Source: Methanococcoides sp.
GTDB lineage: Archaea > Halobacteriota > Methanosarcinia > Methanosarcinales > Methanosarcinaceae
Direction of reading: 5' to 3'
Assembly: GCA_021108275.1 (NCBI GenBank)
Contig: JAIORD010000037.1
Coordinates: 147,247 to 211,246, forward strand
Length of the DNA stretch: 64,000 nt
Part shown: positions 55,846 through 64,000 of the stretch, one piece after another
How the letters are laid out: the number at the start of each line of letters is the position of its first letter
How positions within the stretch are numbered: the stretch's first letter is position 1
The notes under the pieces: generated by a model
Told to the model about the DNA's origin: nothing
Seen by the model: only the letters and a program-made list of their open reading frames with translations
The model's database searches: none
Translations under genes and position numbers: made by a program

Positions 55846-56454
55846 TTAGATCAGAGTTACCTGTTTTGTCTTTGGCACAAGACCACTAAGGTCGGACATC
55901 TCTTTGACCAAAGCAATGAGAACAGTGTTCGCGATTTTCAGTACTTCAGCTGATGTGGGATCGACTGCGATATTATATGCCGGATCCGAATCGGGAATTA
56001 CGATACGGTTGATGGACCTTCTCAATTCCTTCAGGTCCTTACCCGCCAGGTCCGTGACCGTAATGAGAGAGCGGCGATAGTTCCTGATGTGGGATTCATT
56101 TATACCCATTAATTTCAGTTCTTCCTTGAAAACAGGTCTCTCAAAGATGGAAGTAGCAATATGAACGGCTACAGGAAAACGAAGATTCGGTTCAAGGGAC
56201 TGAAAATGTTTAGCCATTACAGAATACAGTTCACTTTCAGATGCACCTTCATTTTCCACACACACATATATCTTGGATGGAGGGATCTCAACTTCAGTTA
56301 ATTTATCCATATCACGCAATGCGCGAAGATAGCCTGTGATGATAAGACGGTGCTCTTCAAAACCTTCTGTTTTGAGCTCCCTGCTTATGCCGCTTATGGA
56401 TAATTGCTTTTTATCAAGTATCTTGTAGATTTTTTTGTATAGATCTTCAGCCAT
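55846..56454 (-). CDS. HTH-domain protein of unknown function
   Basis: 202-residue protein. The N-terminal 60 residues look like a winged helix (LYKKIYKILDKKQLSISGIS, then HRLIITGYLRALRDMDKLTE). The rest is alpha-helical and charged, with ERPVFKEELKLMGINESHIR and NYRRSLITVTDLAGKDLKEL. I do not recognise a characterised family; a DNA-binding regulator specific to methanogens is likely. Start at ATG 56454 (MAEDLY) rather than the upstream in-frame start. Confidence 0.68.
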   Translation of the reverse strand: MAEDLYKKIYKILDKKQLSISGISRELKTEGFEEHRLIITGYLRALRDMDKLTEVEIPPSKIYVCVENEGASESELYSVMAKHFQSLEPNLRFPVAVHIATSIFERPVFKEELKLMGINESHIRNYRRSLITVTDLAGKDLKELRRSINRIVIPDSDPAYNIAVDPTSAEVLKIANTVLIALVKEMSDLSGLVPKTKQVTLI

Positions 56455-56696
56455 GCTTCCTAACCAATATTGATAACAAACTTGGATAAATGTATCGGTC
56501 AATCAGAGATAACGCTGTATGGCATAAAAAAGAAGAGCATAAGACACTAAAATATGCATAATGAGGGCATAACCCCACAACACCTTTATTTAGTAAAAGT
56601 TGCATATGTGAGTAAGCGTAGTGAATGAAAAAGTGGATTTTACCCGTAAAATATCTGCGAAACCCCCCAAAATTACCTTATAAGAGGTTTATAATA

Positions 56697-57206
56697 ATGC
56701 CGAAAAGGACTCGAATTATAAATGACCCCTCAGAACTGGTTCCCCTGCTCCAGACTTTTCAGTCAAAAGAACATAAACAGGTGTTCAATCTCCTCTTAGA
56801 AGAATGGCTGACAAAAGGAGATATAGAAGATAAAATGGGATTTGATGCAACCGAAAGCATTAGCATACTGAAAAAATGTGGCCTTCTTGAAAGTCAGTGG
56901 CACATGCCAGAACCCGGTAAAATGCCCGAAAAGGAATATCATTCATCCTATTCTAAAGTTCAATCGAACTTCCAGTGTTCTTTTGAAGATCTGAGCGATA
57001 TAATAATACTTACTTTCAATAAATATGAAGATATCAGTGATCTCATAACCGAGCTGGAGGAACTTGTGGAGAAAGGAAATCATTCCATGAGCAGTCTGAC
57101 ACGTGCTATGAACAAAAATCCATTATACATTCGTTCTTTGGCCAGAAGATCATCAAAGCTTTCTGTCATGGGACAAAGGCTCAAGATGAATGAGGAAAAT
57201 GAATGA
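56697..57206 (+). CDS. HTH regulator-like protein
   Basis: 169-residue protein. The N-terminal half has a winged-helix-like segment (EHKQVFNLLLEEWLTKGDIE, then FDATESISILKKCGLLESQW), the C-terminal half is helical and may dimerise. It overlaps the next regulator gene by ATGA. ATG 56697, preceded by AGAGG, is used. The protein has no recognisable effector domain. Confidence 0.68.
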   Translation: MPKRTRIINDPSELVPLLQTFQSKEHKQVFNLLLEEWLTKGDIEDKMGFDATESISILKKCGLLESQWHMPEPGKMPEKEYHSSYSKVQSNFQCSFEDLSDIIILTFNKYEDISDLITELEELVEKGNHSMSSLTRAMNKNPLYIRSLARRSSKLSVMGQRLKMNEENE

Positions 57207-57991
57207 TAGATATTCTTCAAAGTAAAAGTGGTATCACCAAATTTCAGATACTTACAGAAGTTGCTGCACATCAGCCAAATGTTCGCCAGAAGGAGATCGC
57301 TGAAAAGATCGGTGTTACTCCCCAGGCAGTTTCTGAATATATAAAAGAACTTACCGCGGAAGGATTTATCTTTTCTGATGGCCGTGTACGTTACAGGATC
57401 ACTAAAAAGGGTGTTGAATGGGTCCTGGAAGGCGCTGCGGACATGAAACGCTATGCTAATTTTGTCATGAGCGACATCATTAGTCATGTTTCCACATGGA
57501 CAGCCATTGCAGATGAAGACCTTGAAAAAGGGGATGACGTATATCTTCAGATGCGAAAGGGTTTACTTTACGTCAGCAAAACAAATACAACGAGTGCAAC
57601 CGGCATCACCATATCTTCTGTAGAAAAAGGAGATGATGTTGGAGTTACGAACCTTTTGGGAATGATCGAACTTGAGAACGCAAGTATAACCGTCTGCAAG
57701 ATACCACGAAGTGAACGTGGCGGATCAAGAAATGTAGACCTTGAAAGACTGGAAAAACTTGCTAGCTCAAAATCATTTATTGCAGTTATTGGTGTTGAAT
57801 CCCTTGTTGCGTTGAAAAAGATAAACAAGGAACCAGATGTGATGTATGGGGCCAAAGAATCAATTGTTGAAGCTGCATTCCACGGATTATCATCTCTCGT
57901 GCTTGCAATTGATGAAGAAGTACCACAGATCATGAGCAGACTGGAAATTGAGAATCTGGAATATGAGCTTGTGGACCTCACTGTTCAGTGA
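57203..57991 (+). CDS. Winged-helix transcriptional regulator
   Basis: 262-residue regulator. The first 75 residues hold a MarR/ArsR-like winged helix (RQKEIAEKIGVTPQAVSEYI, then AEGFIFSDGRVRYRITKKGV). The C-terminal 180 residues form a ligand-binding-like domain conserved in euryarchaea (ATGITISSVEKGDDVGVTNL; SFIAVIGVESLVALKKIN). Overlaps the upstream regulator by 4 bp and precedes a phosphoesterase gene by about 30 bp. The ligand is unknown. Confidence 0.8.
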   Translation: MIDILQSKSGITKFQILTEVAAHQPNVRQKEIAEKIGVTPQAVSEYIKELTAEGFIFSDGRVRYRITKKGVEWVLEGAADMKRYANFVMSDIISHVSTWTAIADEDLEKGDDVYLQMRKGLLYVSKTNTTSATGITISSVEKGDDVGVTNLLGMIELENASITVCKIPRSERGGSRNVDLERLEKLASSKSFIAVIGVESLVALKKINKEPDVMYGAKESIVEAAFHGLSSLVLAIDEEVPQIMSRLEIENLEYELVDLTVQ

Positions 57992-58023
57992 GGGAAAGCT
58001 GATATTCTATGAAGGGATAAAAT

Positions 58024-58554
58024 ATGAAGATACTTGTTATTTCTGACACACATCTCAAGGGAGGGGACTTACCCCCTGCTTTCAAAGGATTACTCGATGA
58101 ATGCGATATAATTGCCCATGCTGGCGATTTCACATCAAATGAATGCTATAATGCATTTGCAGCTACAGGGAAACTCAAGGCAGTATATGGTAATTCAGAT
58201 GGTCCTGAATTAAAACAAATATTGCCTGAAAGACTTGTTTTTGAAGCAGAGGGGATCAAGATGGGGATAGTCCATGAAGGATCACTATCCATTATGGATA
58301 CGACCGCTTTACGCTATCTGGCCCTTGAGATGGGTGTTGATGTACTTATATTTGGACACATACACAGGCCATTGATAGAAAAAAGTGATGTGATACTCAT
58401 ATGCCCGGGCTCACCCACAAAGCCACGTCAATCAGACCCATCTGTTGTATTAATAGATATCAAGGATGGTAAAATATTGCCAAGGATAGTTGAGATAGAA
58501 GGGGATGCATGCGGATTTATCGAGTTTTCACGCAATCTAGAGAAAAATAAATAA
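58024..58554 (+). CDS. YfcE/MJ0936 family phosphodiesterase
   Basis: 176-residue calcineurin-like metallophosphoesterase. All metal motifs are seen: VISDTHLKGG (residues 4-13), IAHAGDFTSNE near 36, VYGNSDGPE near 58 and LIFGHIHRPL near 111. The small archaeal and bacterial members hydrolyse phosphodiesters such as bis-pNPP or cAMP in vitro; the natural substrate is unknown. Follows a regulator gene in the same direction. Confidence 0.93.
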   Translation: MKILVISDTHLKGGDLPPAFKGLLDECDIIAHAGDFTSNECYNAFAATGKLKAVYGNSDGPELKQILPERLVFEAEGIKMGIVHEGSLSIMDTTALRYLALEMGVDVLIFGHIHRPLIEKSDVILICPGSPTKPRQSDPSVVLIDIKDGKILPRIVEIEGDACGFIEFSRNLEKNK

Positions 58555-58698
58555 AAATTAGAATTAGCGAAGTTTTATTCTTCCTTACCTTTTATATTTT
58601 CTATTTTGAACATTACCAGTTAGGAATATTTATCACATTATCGCTAAATTTCAGCATATAATTAACATTTAGCAAATTATACAGGTCATAAATATCAA

Positions 58699-58728
58699 AA
58701 ATAGGAGAACTGCACAAAATGTGCAGTT
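58699..58728 (-). terminator. Hairpin terminator of the RPA operon
   Basis: AACTGCAC - loop - GTGCAGTT (8-bp perfect stem) followed on the minus strand by CTCCTATTTTTG, about 10 bp past the stop of the RPA-associated gene. Confidence 0.55.
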
Positions 58729-58737
58729 GTTTAAATA

Positions 58738-59304
58738 TCAGAGATCTTCTTTCAATGATCTCAAAGCTTCCCTGACCATTGATGAATAATGGTCTTTATC
58801 AGTATTGTAGTGCTCTTTTGCTTTGACAACATTGGAATCCATATTATCAAGGTCCTTGACACGCTCAAGAGTTCGCCTTGCTGTATCTGCAACCCAAAGA
58901 TCACGTGTGTCAACATCGACAATTGAGATAGATTCCGGTCTTACTGATGTAAAGACCGTGCCCTCAGCATTTGTATAAGTGCTTGGCTTACCTACGATCG
59001 CTACAAAAGCTGGAGTTTCACATTCCGCAAGAGCCTGAGCAGCTTCCGGCTGGTACTGACCTGCATAGATCATGAAAGAACCAGTTGGATCGGACACGCG
59101 CCCCCTCCAATACTCGGAATCCGTACCTATATCCTCTTTTTCTATGAGAGTACCTACAATGAAAAGGCGATTTACCTTTGCACCGGTAGGCGTCAGCAGA
59201 TATTGTGGAGAATACTGATCATCCCCATCCTTGAAGGTCAGATTGGATTCCCTGAATTCCTGTGCAAAAACGCGCCTTGAAACTTCCCTAACGTATCCAG
59301 CCAT
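58738..59304 (-). CDS. RPA-associated protein (COG3390-like)
   Basis: 188-residue OB-fold protein of the family found directly downstream of RPA in euryarchaea. The OB region includes VNRLFIVGTLIEKEDIGTDS and GRVSDPTGSFMIYAGQYQPE, and FVAIVGKPSTYTNAEGTVFT near residue 100. The start codon follows the RPA stop with no gap. It probably forms or modulates the single-strand DNA-binding complex. Confidence 0.88.
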   Translation of the reverse strand: MAGYVREVSRRVFAQEFRESNLTFKDGDDQYSPQYLLTPTGAKVNRLFIVGTLIEKEDIGTDSEYWRGRVSDPTGSFMIYAGQYQPEAAQALAECETPAFVAIVGKPSTYTNAEGTVFTSVRPESISIVDVDTRDLWVADTARRTLERVKDLDNMDSNVVKAKEHYNTDKDHYSSMVREALRSLKEDL

Positions 59305-60585
59305 TTAGATCATCTCCGCATCTGCAATTAGTTCATCAAGCATTTCCATATCCATCCCATCCTGCGGTTCGATTGAATCCACAAGAATGTATCTATCGAC
59401 CTTAGAGCCAGTCACAGTGAAATATTTTCCAAGTAATTTTAGCCTCATCTGATCAAGGACAACACCCTGATCAAGTGCATCAGCAGCCATGGAAATTGCA
59501 TCATCCAGAGTTATACCACTTATCTGTTCAGCAAGTTCTCTTTTAAGAATCGATTCCTGTGCAGTGTTGCCGTCATCAAGAACTGCCTTGATACGAAGAT
59601 CATACGTACCATCCACCTTTCCATGCTCCATACAGGCACCTTTCGTGAGTGCTCTTTTGCACTCAGGACAACGTTTTATCAATCCTGAACCTGATTGTAC
59701 ATCCACCATTGCGCCGGCAAATGTTATGGAAGAAGAAGCGACCTCTATGTCCTCATCAAGCTCTTCTATGGAACTGTTCTTGTTAAGAGTTACCGAAAAC
59801 TTTTCATTCCATTCCTGTGCAACGACATTATTGAAAAGATAGCTGTTCCCCTCAGTGAGATCTGGCAGATCTGCACTTGTCCATTTGATGAATTTGATGG
59901 TACCAGTACTATCACCGACCAAACCCACCTGGGATATGGATTCGTGGGAATTGTCCCATAACTGAGAGACCTTTGCTCTGATAGATACCCATTTTCCATC
60001 TTCTGCAATATCAGCAATATTGACCATTGGAGCAGGCTGCCCATCCCCAGCTCCTGCCATAGGAGAGGAAATGACCTCAATGTCCTCATCGAGCTCTTCT
60101 ACCACAGTGTTCTTATTAAGAGTTAATTCGAATCTTCCATTCCACTCATTGCTGACAACGTTCTTGAAATAGTAGCTTTTTCCCTCTTCAACGTCAGGGA
60201 TAGTGTCACGTGACCATTTGATGAACTTTATTGTAGCGGTTTCATCACCGATGATCCCTACCTGTGAAACAGATTCATGGGAACTGTCCCATAATTGTAA
60301 GACCTTTGCCTTGATGTTCACCCATTTTCCGCCTTCATCGATCCCATTGAGCTTAACATCGGGCGTGGACCTCGAATCAGGTGTTGTTGACTGACCACCA
60401 AAAAAAGCATTTCTATCAAGATCATTTTCCTTTAAGAAATATGTAATGACACTTCTGCGAGCTTCATCAAGAGGAACTTTGAATTTTGTCACCAATTTAT
60501 CAAGACGTTCTACAATGTCCTCAAGGGGTATATCTACGCCAAGTTCCAAAAATTTTGATTTTATACTCTCTGCTGTTTTATCCAT
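59305..60585 (-). CDS. rpa: Replication protein A (single-stranded DNA-binding)
   Basis: 426-residue RPA. It has two similar OB folds, about residues 83-170 and 193-280, each containing AKV-x-QLWD-x-SHES-x-SQVG and TIKFIKW, and a C-terminal zinc finger CPECKRALTKGACMEHG near residue 310. The N-terminal 60 residues are a helical domain (SIKSKFLELGVDIPLEDIVE). The architecture matches the two-OB, one-Zn RPA2/RPA3 type of Methanosarcina. It protects ssDNA in replication and repair. First gene of a two-gene unit. Confidence 0.94.
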   Translation of the reverse strand: MDKTAESIKSKFLELGVDIPLEDIVERLDKLVTKFKVPLDEARRSVITYFLKENDLDRNAFFGGQSTTPDSRSTPDVKLNGIDEGGKWVNIKAKVLQLWDSSHESVSQVGIIGDETATIKFIKWSRDTIPDVEEGKSYYFKNVVSNEWNGRFELTLNKNTVVEELDEDIEVISSPMAGAGDGQPAPMVNIADIAEDGKWVSIRAKVSQLWDNSHESISQVGLVGDSTGTIKFIKWTSADLPDLTEGNSYLFNNVVAQEWNEKFSVTLNKNSSIEELDEDIEVASSSITFAGAMVDVQSGSGLIKRCPECKRALTKGACMEHGKVDGTYDLRIKAVLDDGNTAQESILKRELAEQISGITLDDAISMAADALDQGVVLDQMRLKLLGKYFTVTGSKVDRYILVDSIEPQDGMDMEMLDELIADAEMI

Positions 60586-60694
60586 ATTATTTCCTCAAGC
60601 CTCTTGTTTGTTCCTGATAGAGAGGCAAATTAACTACATCATTTAAGTATAAATAAGTAAAGGAAGCGGGGTGAAAGTAATCGCAGAGCTTAAA

Positions 60695-62527
60695 TTACCT
60701 TCCTAAAAGGTCTGCAACCACCTTTGCTGCATCCCCTTCACCAATAACGGTTACCATATCATCGAATTCAAGTACGAGATTCCCGTTTGCGATGAACGAT
60801 TGATCGCCCCTTCTCACCATTAGCAGAAGACTGGATTCTGGAAGAGACAACTCTTTAATGGCTTTTCCTGCAACCTTTGGATTTGTGACCTTGACCTCAA
60901 GTATATCCCCACCTTCGCCTACTTCGCACATGGAGAACATGTGAGGCCTTCCGACCATATTATCGAGGAAAAGGGCAGTACTCATGGCAGGGCTCATTGC
61001 ACGTATATCAAGGTCCCAGAAAGCATGCAGGTTTTCCATATTGTTAACCCTTGCAATTATCTGATCTTGCTTGAAACCGAACTTTGTCTTTGCGATCTGG
61101 CATACCAGAAGATTAGTATTATCCTGATCGGTACTTGCAACGACATATTTTACATTATCAATACCGGCCTTTTTGAGCACGTTCACATCTTCCGCATCAC
61201 CGTGTACGACACGAATTCCAGATTTCATAAGGCGTTGGCAATTTTCCTCGGATGATTCAATGACAACTACATTTTCGCCTCTTTTTTCAAATCTCTCCGA
61301 AAGTATTCTGCCGACTTCTCCTCCGCCTACTACAAGGATCTCCATGGGTATCACTCCTAAAAACTTAGCAACATATTTTGACAGGGAACCTGTCATTAAT
61401 ACAGTAATGATAACAGTTAAAAATACCAGGCCTACAAGCTCTTGTCCACCTTCAATGTTCAAACCATTCAGTTTTATCGCAAAATAAGTTGCAATGGATG
61501 CGGGTACAACACCGCGAGGACCAACAAAAGAGATGAACAGCTTTTCCCTGATATTGAACGCTGTCCCCACCATACTGGCAAAAACGGAAAGAGGGCGGAC
61601 AAGGAATATCAATAGGAATACAACAGTAATTCCAAGAAGACCGATCCTGAAAATATCTTCGAACCTGAGCATTGCAGCAAGAAGAATAAAGATAAGGGAA
61701 AGCATCATCATCACGAGATCCCCTTTAAACTCTTTTAAGGCATTCTTGTAAGGTACATCCGAAGTTCCCATAATTATTCCGAACACTGCCATTGCAAGAA
61801 TCCCGGATTCCGCACCCAATGACTCAGAGATGACAAAGATGGCAATAACTGAAGTAAAGGTCAGAAATCTCACCATTTGCTCAGAGATAACGGCTTTTGA
61901 GAGGAATTTTGATAATAAGAAACCCCCCAGTGAACCCATTGACAGACCAATGAGAGCTCTGTAAAGAATAAAGCTGGCAACTTCAAAACCTGATAACTGG
62001 GAAACTACGACCTCAAAAACAAGTGCTGCAAGTATAACACAGGCGGCATCGTTTAGGACACCTTCAAGCTCGAGGGTTTTGCTGACCTTATGACTTACAC
62101 GGACCTGCCTCACAACAGGAGTGATCACCGTAGGACCTGTTGCAGTTACCAATGCTCCGAAAACAGCAGCGATTTCCAATGGGATACCAACTATTGCATA
62201 GCTTAGAAATGTTGCACAGATGAATGTAATGATGACCCCAATGGTCACGAGCCTGAGCACACCTTTTTGTATCGCCCTTATCGACTTCACATCAATATGA
62301 AGACCACCATCGAATACTATCACTGCAACACACAAAGAGACTATTGCTGTAAGGCCTTCTCCAAGAAGAGAAGGATCCAAAAGTCCAAGTATTTCAGGTC
62401 CTGCAATGATACCTTCTGCAAGCAGAAAAATAAGGACAGGCATTTTAAAGAGCCTGCTCAGAGTTTGTGCCACAAGGCTCATGATCAATACAGCGAGTGC
62501 GATCTGCAACAGATATATGGATTCCAC
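60695..62527 (-). CDS. Monovalent cation:proton antiporter with TrkA-N domain
   Basis: 610-residue CPA-family antiporter. The N-terminal 12-13 TM domain includes VIVFDGGLHIDVKSI near residue 68, TGPTVITPVVRQVRV near 130, LEGVLNDAACVILAALVFEV near 152 (the ND signature) and FISFVGPRGVVPASIATYFA near 327. A C-terminal RCK module starts ILVVGGGEVGRILSERFEKR near 397, binding NAD(H) or another nucleotide, and ends with TrkA-C. Exchanges Na+ or K+ for H+. Confidence 0.92.
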   Translation of the reverse strand: MESIYLLQIALAVLIMSLVAQTLSRLFKMPVLIFLLAEGIIAGPEILGLLDPSLLGEGLTAIVSLCVAVIVFDGGLHIDVKSIRAIQKGVLRLVTIGVIITFICATFLSYAIVGIPLEIAAVFGALVTATGPTVITPVVRQVRVSHKVSKTLELEGVLNDAACVILAALVFEVVVSQLSGFEVASFILYRALIGLSMGSLGGFLLSKFLSKAVISEQMVRFLTFTSVIAIFVISESLGAESGILAMAVFGIIMGTSDVPYKNALKEFKGDLVMMMLSLIFILLAAMLRFEDIFRIGLLGITVVFLLIFLVRPLSVFASMVGTAFNIREKLFISFVGPRGVVPASIATYFAIKLNGLNIEGGQELVGLVFLTVIITVLMTGSLSKYVAKFLGVIPMEILVVGGGEVGRILSERFEKRGENVVVIESSEENCQRLMKSGIRVVHGDAEDVNVLKKAGIDNVKYVVASTDQDNTNLLVCQIAKTKFGFKQDQIIARVNNMENLHAFWDLDIRAMSPAMSTALFLDNMVGRPHMFSMCEVGEGGDILEVKVTNPKVAGKAIKELSLPESSLLLMVRRGDQSFIANGNLVLEFDDMVTVIGEGDAAKVVADLLGR

Positions 62528-62676
62528 TTTATAACTCCAGAAAGCATTTTAAGGCATCTGCCTGAGTGATGTTAATAGGGATAATGCAATTAAAATATAA
62601 ATCTGTTTTCAAAAAAGACTAGTATAATAGCATTAAAACAAAATAATTTTGAAATATCACTACAAAAAAGAAAAGA

Positions 62677-62705
62677 TAAAAAAAAGACAGGGTAGAACCC
62701 TATCT
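62677..62705 (-). terminator. Intrinsic-type terminator of mtbB
   Basis: AGATAGGGT - TCT - ACCCTGTCT (9-bp stem with one G-T pair) followed by eight Ts on the minus strand, about 12 bp past the mtbB stop codon. Confidence 0.65.
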
Positions 62706-62717
62706 ACTTTATTGAAA

Positions 62718-64000
62718 TTATGCGATTGTGTTTCTGAAAGTTTCACAGCAGTTGATTTCGATATCGAGGAGTTTCTCGATGTTCATCTTAGCTGCAATAC
62801 CCTTTGCGCAACCTGGCACAGAGGTGATTACACCGATGTCGAGGTCTTCTCTGATCTCTCTCATGACGAACTCGTCAGAAAGGTCAGCATTTGAGACACC
62901 GAGCTTCTTTGATACGAAGTCCTTTGCTTCTCCGAGCCTCATGTTCTTTGAGAACTGCATCCTTGCAACAAGGTCACCAGCTGCTCTCATACCGGTCATA
63001 CCGGAAGCCATGATGTGTGCGATTGGCATACCGAGTGGGTCGCCAACACCAATCTATATTCCATCTACGCCTGCGATCTCAACAATTGCCTTGCTTGCCC
63101 TTGTGACAGCATCTATTGGAGGGGTCTCAAGCATTGGGATACCGCCGACACCCATACCCATATCTGCATGACATGGAATGTTTGATGCTTCGACAGCTGC
63201 CTTTGTAAATGTTACTGAGCGACCCATGTTCCATGCGGAGGTCTTGCTGGTGTTGGTGTTACATACTGGACCGAAGGTGTTAGCTCCTGCCTTCTCAGCA
63301 AGTAATACCTGCTCGTGTGGCCAGAGACCTGCAAGTCTTGTACCATCATACTCAAGGTCACCGTGCATACCAAGAACGAGTTCTCCTGCCATACCTGCAT
63401 TGATGTACATGTTAGGGAACTCTTTTCTGAGTTGCTCAATAGCATTAAGTGATGCGTACATGTCACCGTCGCCAGCTGCGCCGATGGTATCGAAGTTAAC
63501 ACCGTCAGAGCCAACCTTCTGGAGCTTCTGCATGATCCAGACCATGTCACGGATTCCGTGGTCACCAGCGTGCTGGATAGAATCCTGAGCTTCAGAGATC
63601 TTGAAAGCTTTCATAAGGTCGCCTGGGTTCTCGAAAGGACCATCAGGAGTGTAGTACAGACCCATGTTTGGCATTGCACCGTAGAGCATAGGAATGACCA
63701 TGTTCTGCTGGCAAACTTCCATTGTCTGCTGTTCCTGGGAGATAACTGGCTTGACTGGCTTGAAGCTGTAGTCGATGTGACCGAGCTCCATTGTGTCTGC
63801 GCCAAATGCACGCTCGTGGACCATTGAACCAACGAGTCTGCTTGCAGGAATACCTACACCACTGTTACCCTGGTCACCATCGATCCTGATAGCACCGATG
63901 TCGTGTGTTACCGGAACTTCAAGTCCTGGCTCTACACCGACGATCCTGCCAGGAGCAGTGATGATGTCAAGCATATGGTCCATTTCATCTTCGGAAAGTG
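62718..64000 (-). CDS. mtbB: Dimethylamine:corrinoid methyltransferase MtbB (pyrrolysine, 5' partial)
   Basis: Methyltransferase that moves a methyl group from dimethylamine to its corrinoid protein MtbC at the start of methanogenesis. 426 residues are in the window and about 40 N-terminal residues lie beyond its end. An in-frame UAG (63054-63056) sits in [21 protein letters not shown]; reading it as pyrrolysine gives a single frame ending in RNTIA. Exactly 111 residues follow the UAG, the same as in the 467-residue family with Pyl at 356. Other motifs: [23 protein letters not shown]-free TIM-barrel body, and [19 protein letters not shown]. Annotation pipelines without Pyl would split it at the UAG. 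Confidence 0.95.

Noticed and set aside
1..64000. CRISPR array, rRNA genes, prophage or full insertion sequence
   Set aside because: No regularly spaced repeats, rRNA signature, phage genes or transposase were recognised on either strand.

Overview
This window comes from a methylotrophic methanogenic archaeon of the family Methanosarcinaceae. The evidence is a dimethylamine methyltransferase gene with an in-frame UAG (pyrrolysine) codon, a three-gene methanofuran biosynthesis cluster, archaeal-type ThrS, MetK, HisG, RPA and KEOPS proteins, an intron-containing tRNA-Tyr with a bulge-helix-bulge splice motif, and a bacterial-type grpE-dnaK-dnaJ cluster typical of Methanosarcinales. The moderate GC content and gene families fit Methanococcoides or a close relative; the genus is inference.

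Layout. 1-4 kb: 3' part of a geranylgeranyl reductase (archaeal lipids), then trkA-trkH (potassium uptake). 4-8.4 kb: dnaJ, dnaK and grpE plus a small membrane protein. 8.5-11 kb: mfnD-mfnF-mfnE (methanofuran). 11.1-14.7 kb: a small zinc-ribbon protein with EF-1 beta, a structurally imperfect tRNA-Ala-like gene, thiI, a 76-bp MITE-like element, three tiny zinc-binding proteins, a Toprim protein and acylphosphatase. 14.8-22.8 kb: thrS, a small Cys-rich protein, an AI-2E-type permease, a multidomain PAPS-reductase-like ferredoxin fusion and an NfnAB-like flavoprotein pair. 23-24.8 kb: tRNA-Asp, tRNA-Tyr and a frameshifted S-adenosylmethionine synthetase. 25-27.3 kb: hisG-hisA-hisB. 27.3-31.4 kb: three tightly packed genes (radical SAM, a possibly DUF4130-like protein and a MutS-like ATPase) that look like a DNA repair unit. 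31.5-37.7 kb: a wHTH regulator, two tandem ADP-dependent sugar kinases, argJ, a CBS protein and argC. 37.8-43.5 kb: nucleoside deoxyribosyltransferase-like protein, AMMECR1, pgk, a DRTGG/dethiobiotin-synthetase-like protein and a fused ADP-forming acyl-CoA synthetase. 43.6-47.2 kb: an AT-rich accessory stretch with a DHFR-like protein, small membrane proteins, a two-TM potassium channel and a secreted protein. 47.2-64 kb: iron-sulfur flavoprotein, ClC channel with CBS domains, tRNA methylthiotransferase, glpX, KEOPS Cgi121, leuS, HTH regulators, a phosphoesterase, RPA with its associated protein, a Na+/H+ antiporter and mtbB.

Functionally it is mostly core chromosome: C1-carrier synthesis, translation and tRNA modification, central sugar-phosphate metabolism (ADP-PFK, Pgk, GlpX), His and Arg synthesis, ion homeostasis (TrkAH, K+ channel, ClC, antiporter) and DNA maintenance. 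No CRISPR array, rRNA, prophage or full-length insertion sequence was seen. The most noteworthy points are the metK frameshift with an apparent short deletion, the MITE-like element with a 9-bp target duplication, the unusual tRNA-Ala-like gene, the radical SAM/MutS-like operon and the AT-rich membrane-protein cassette.
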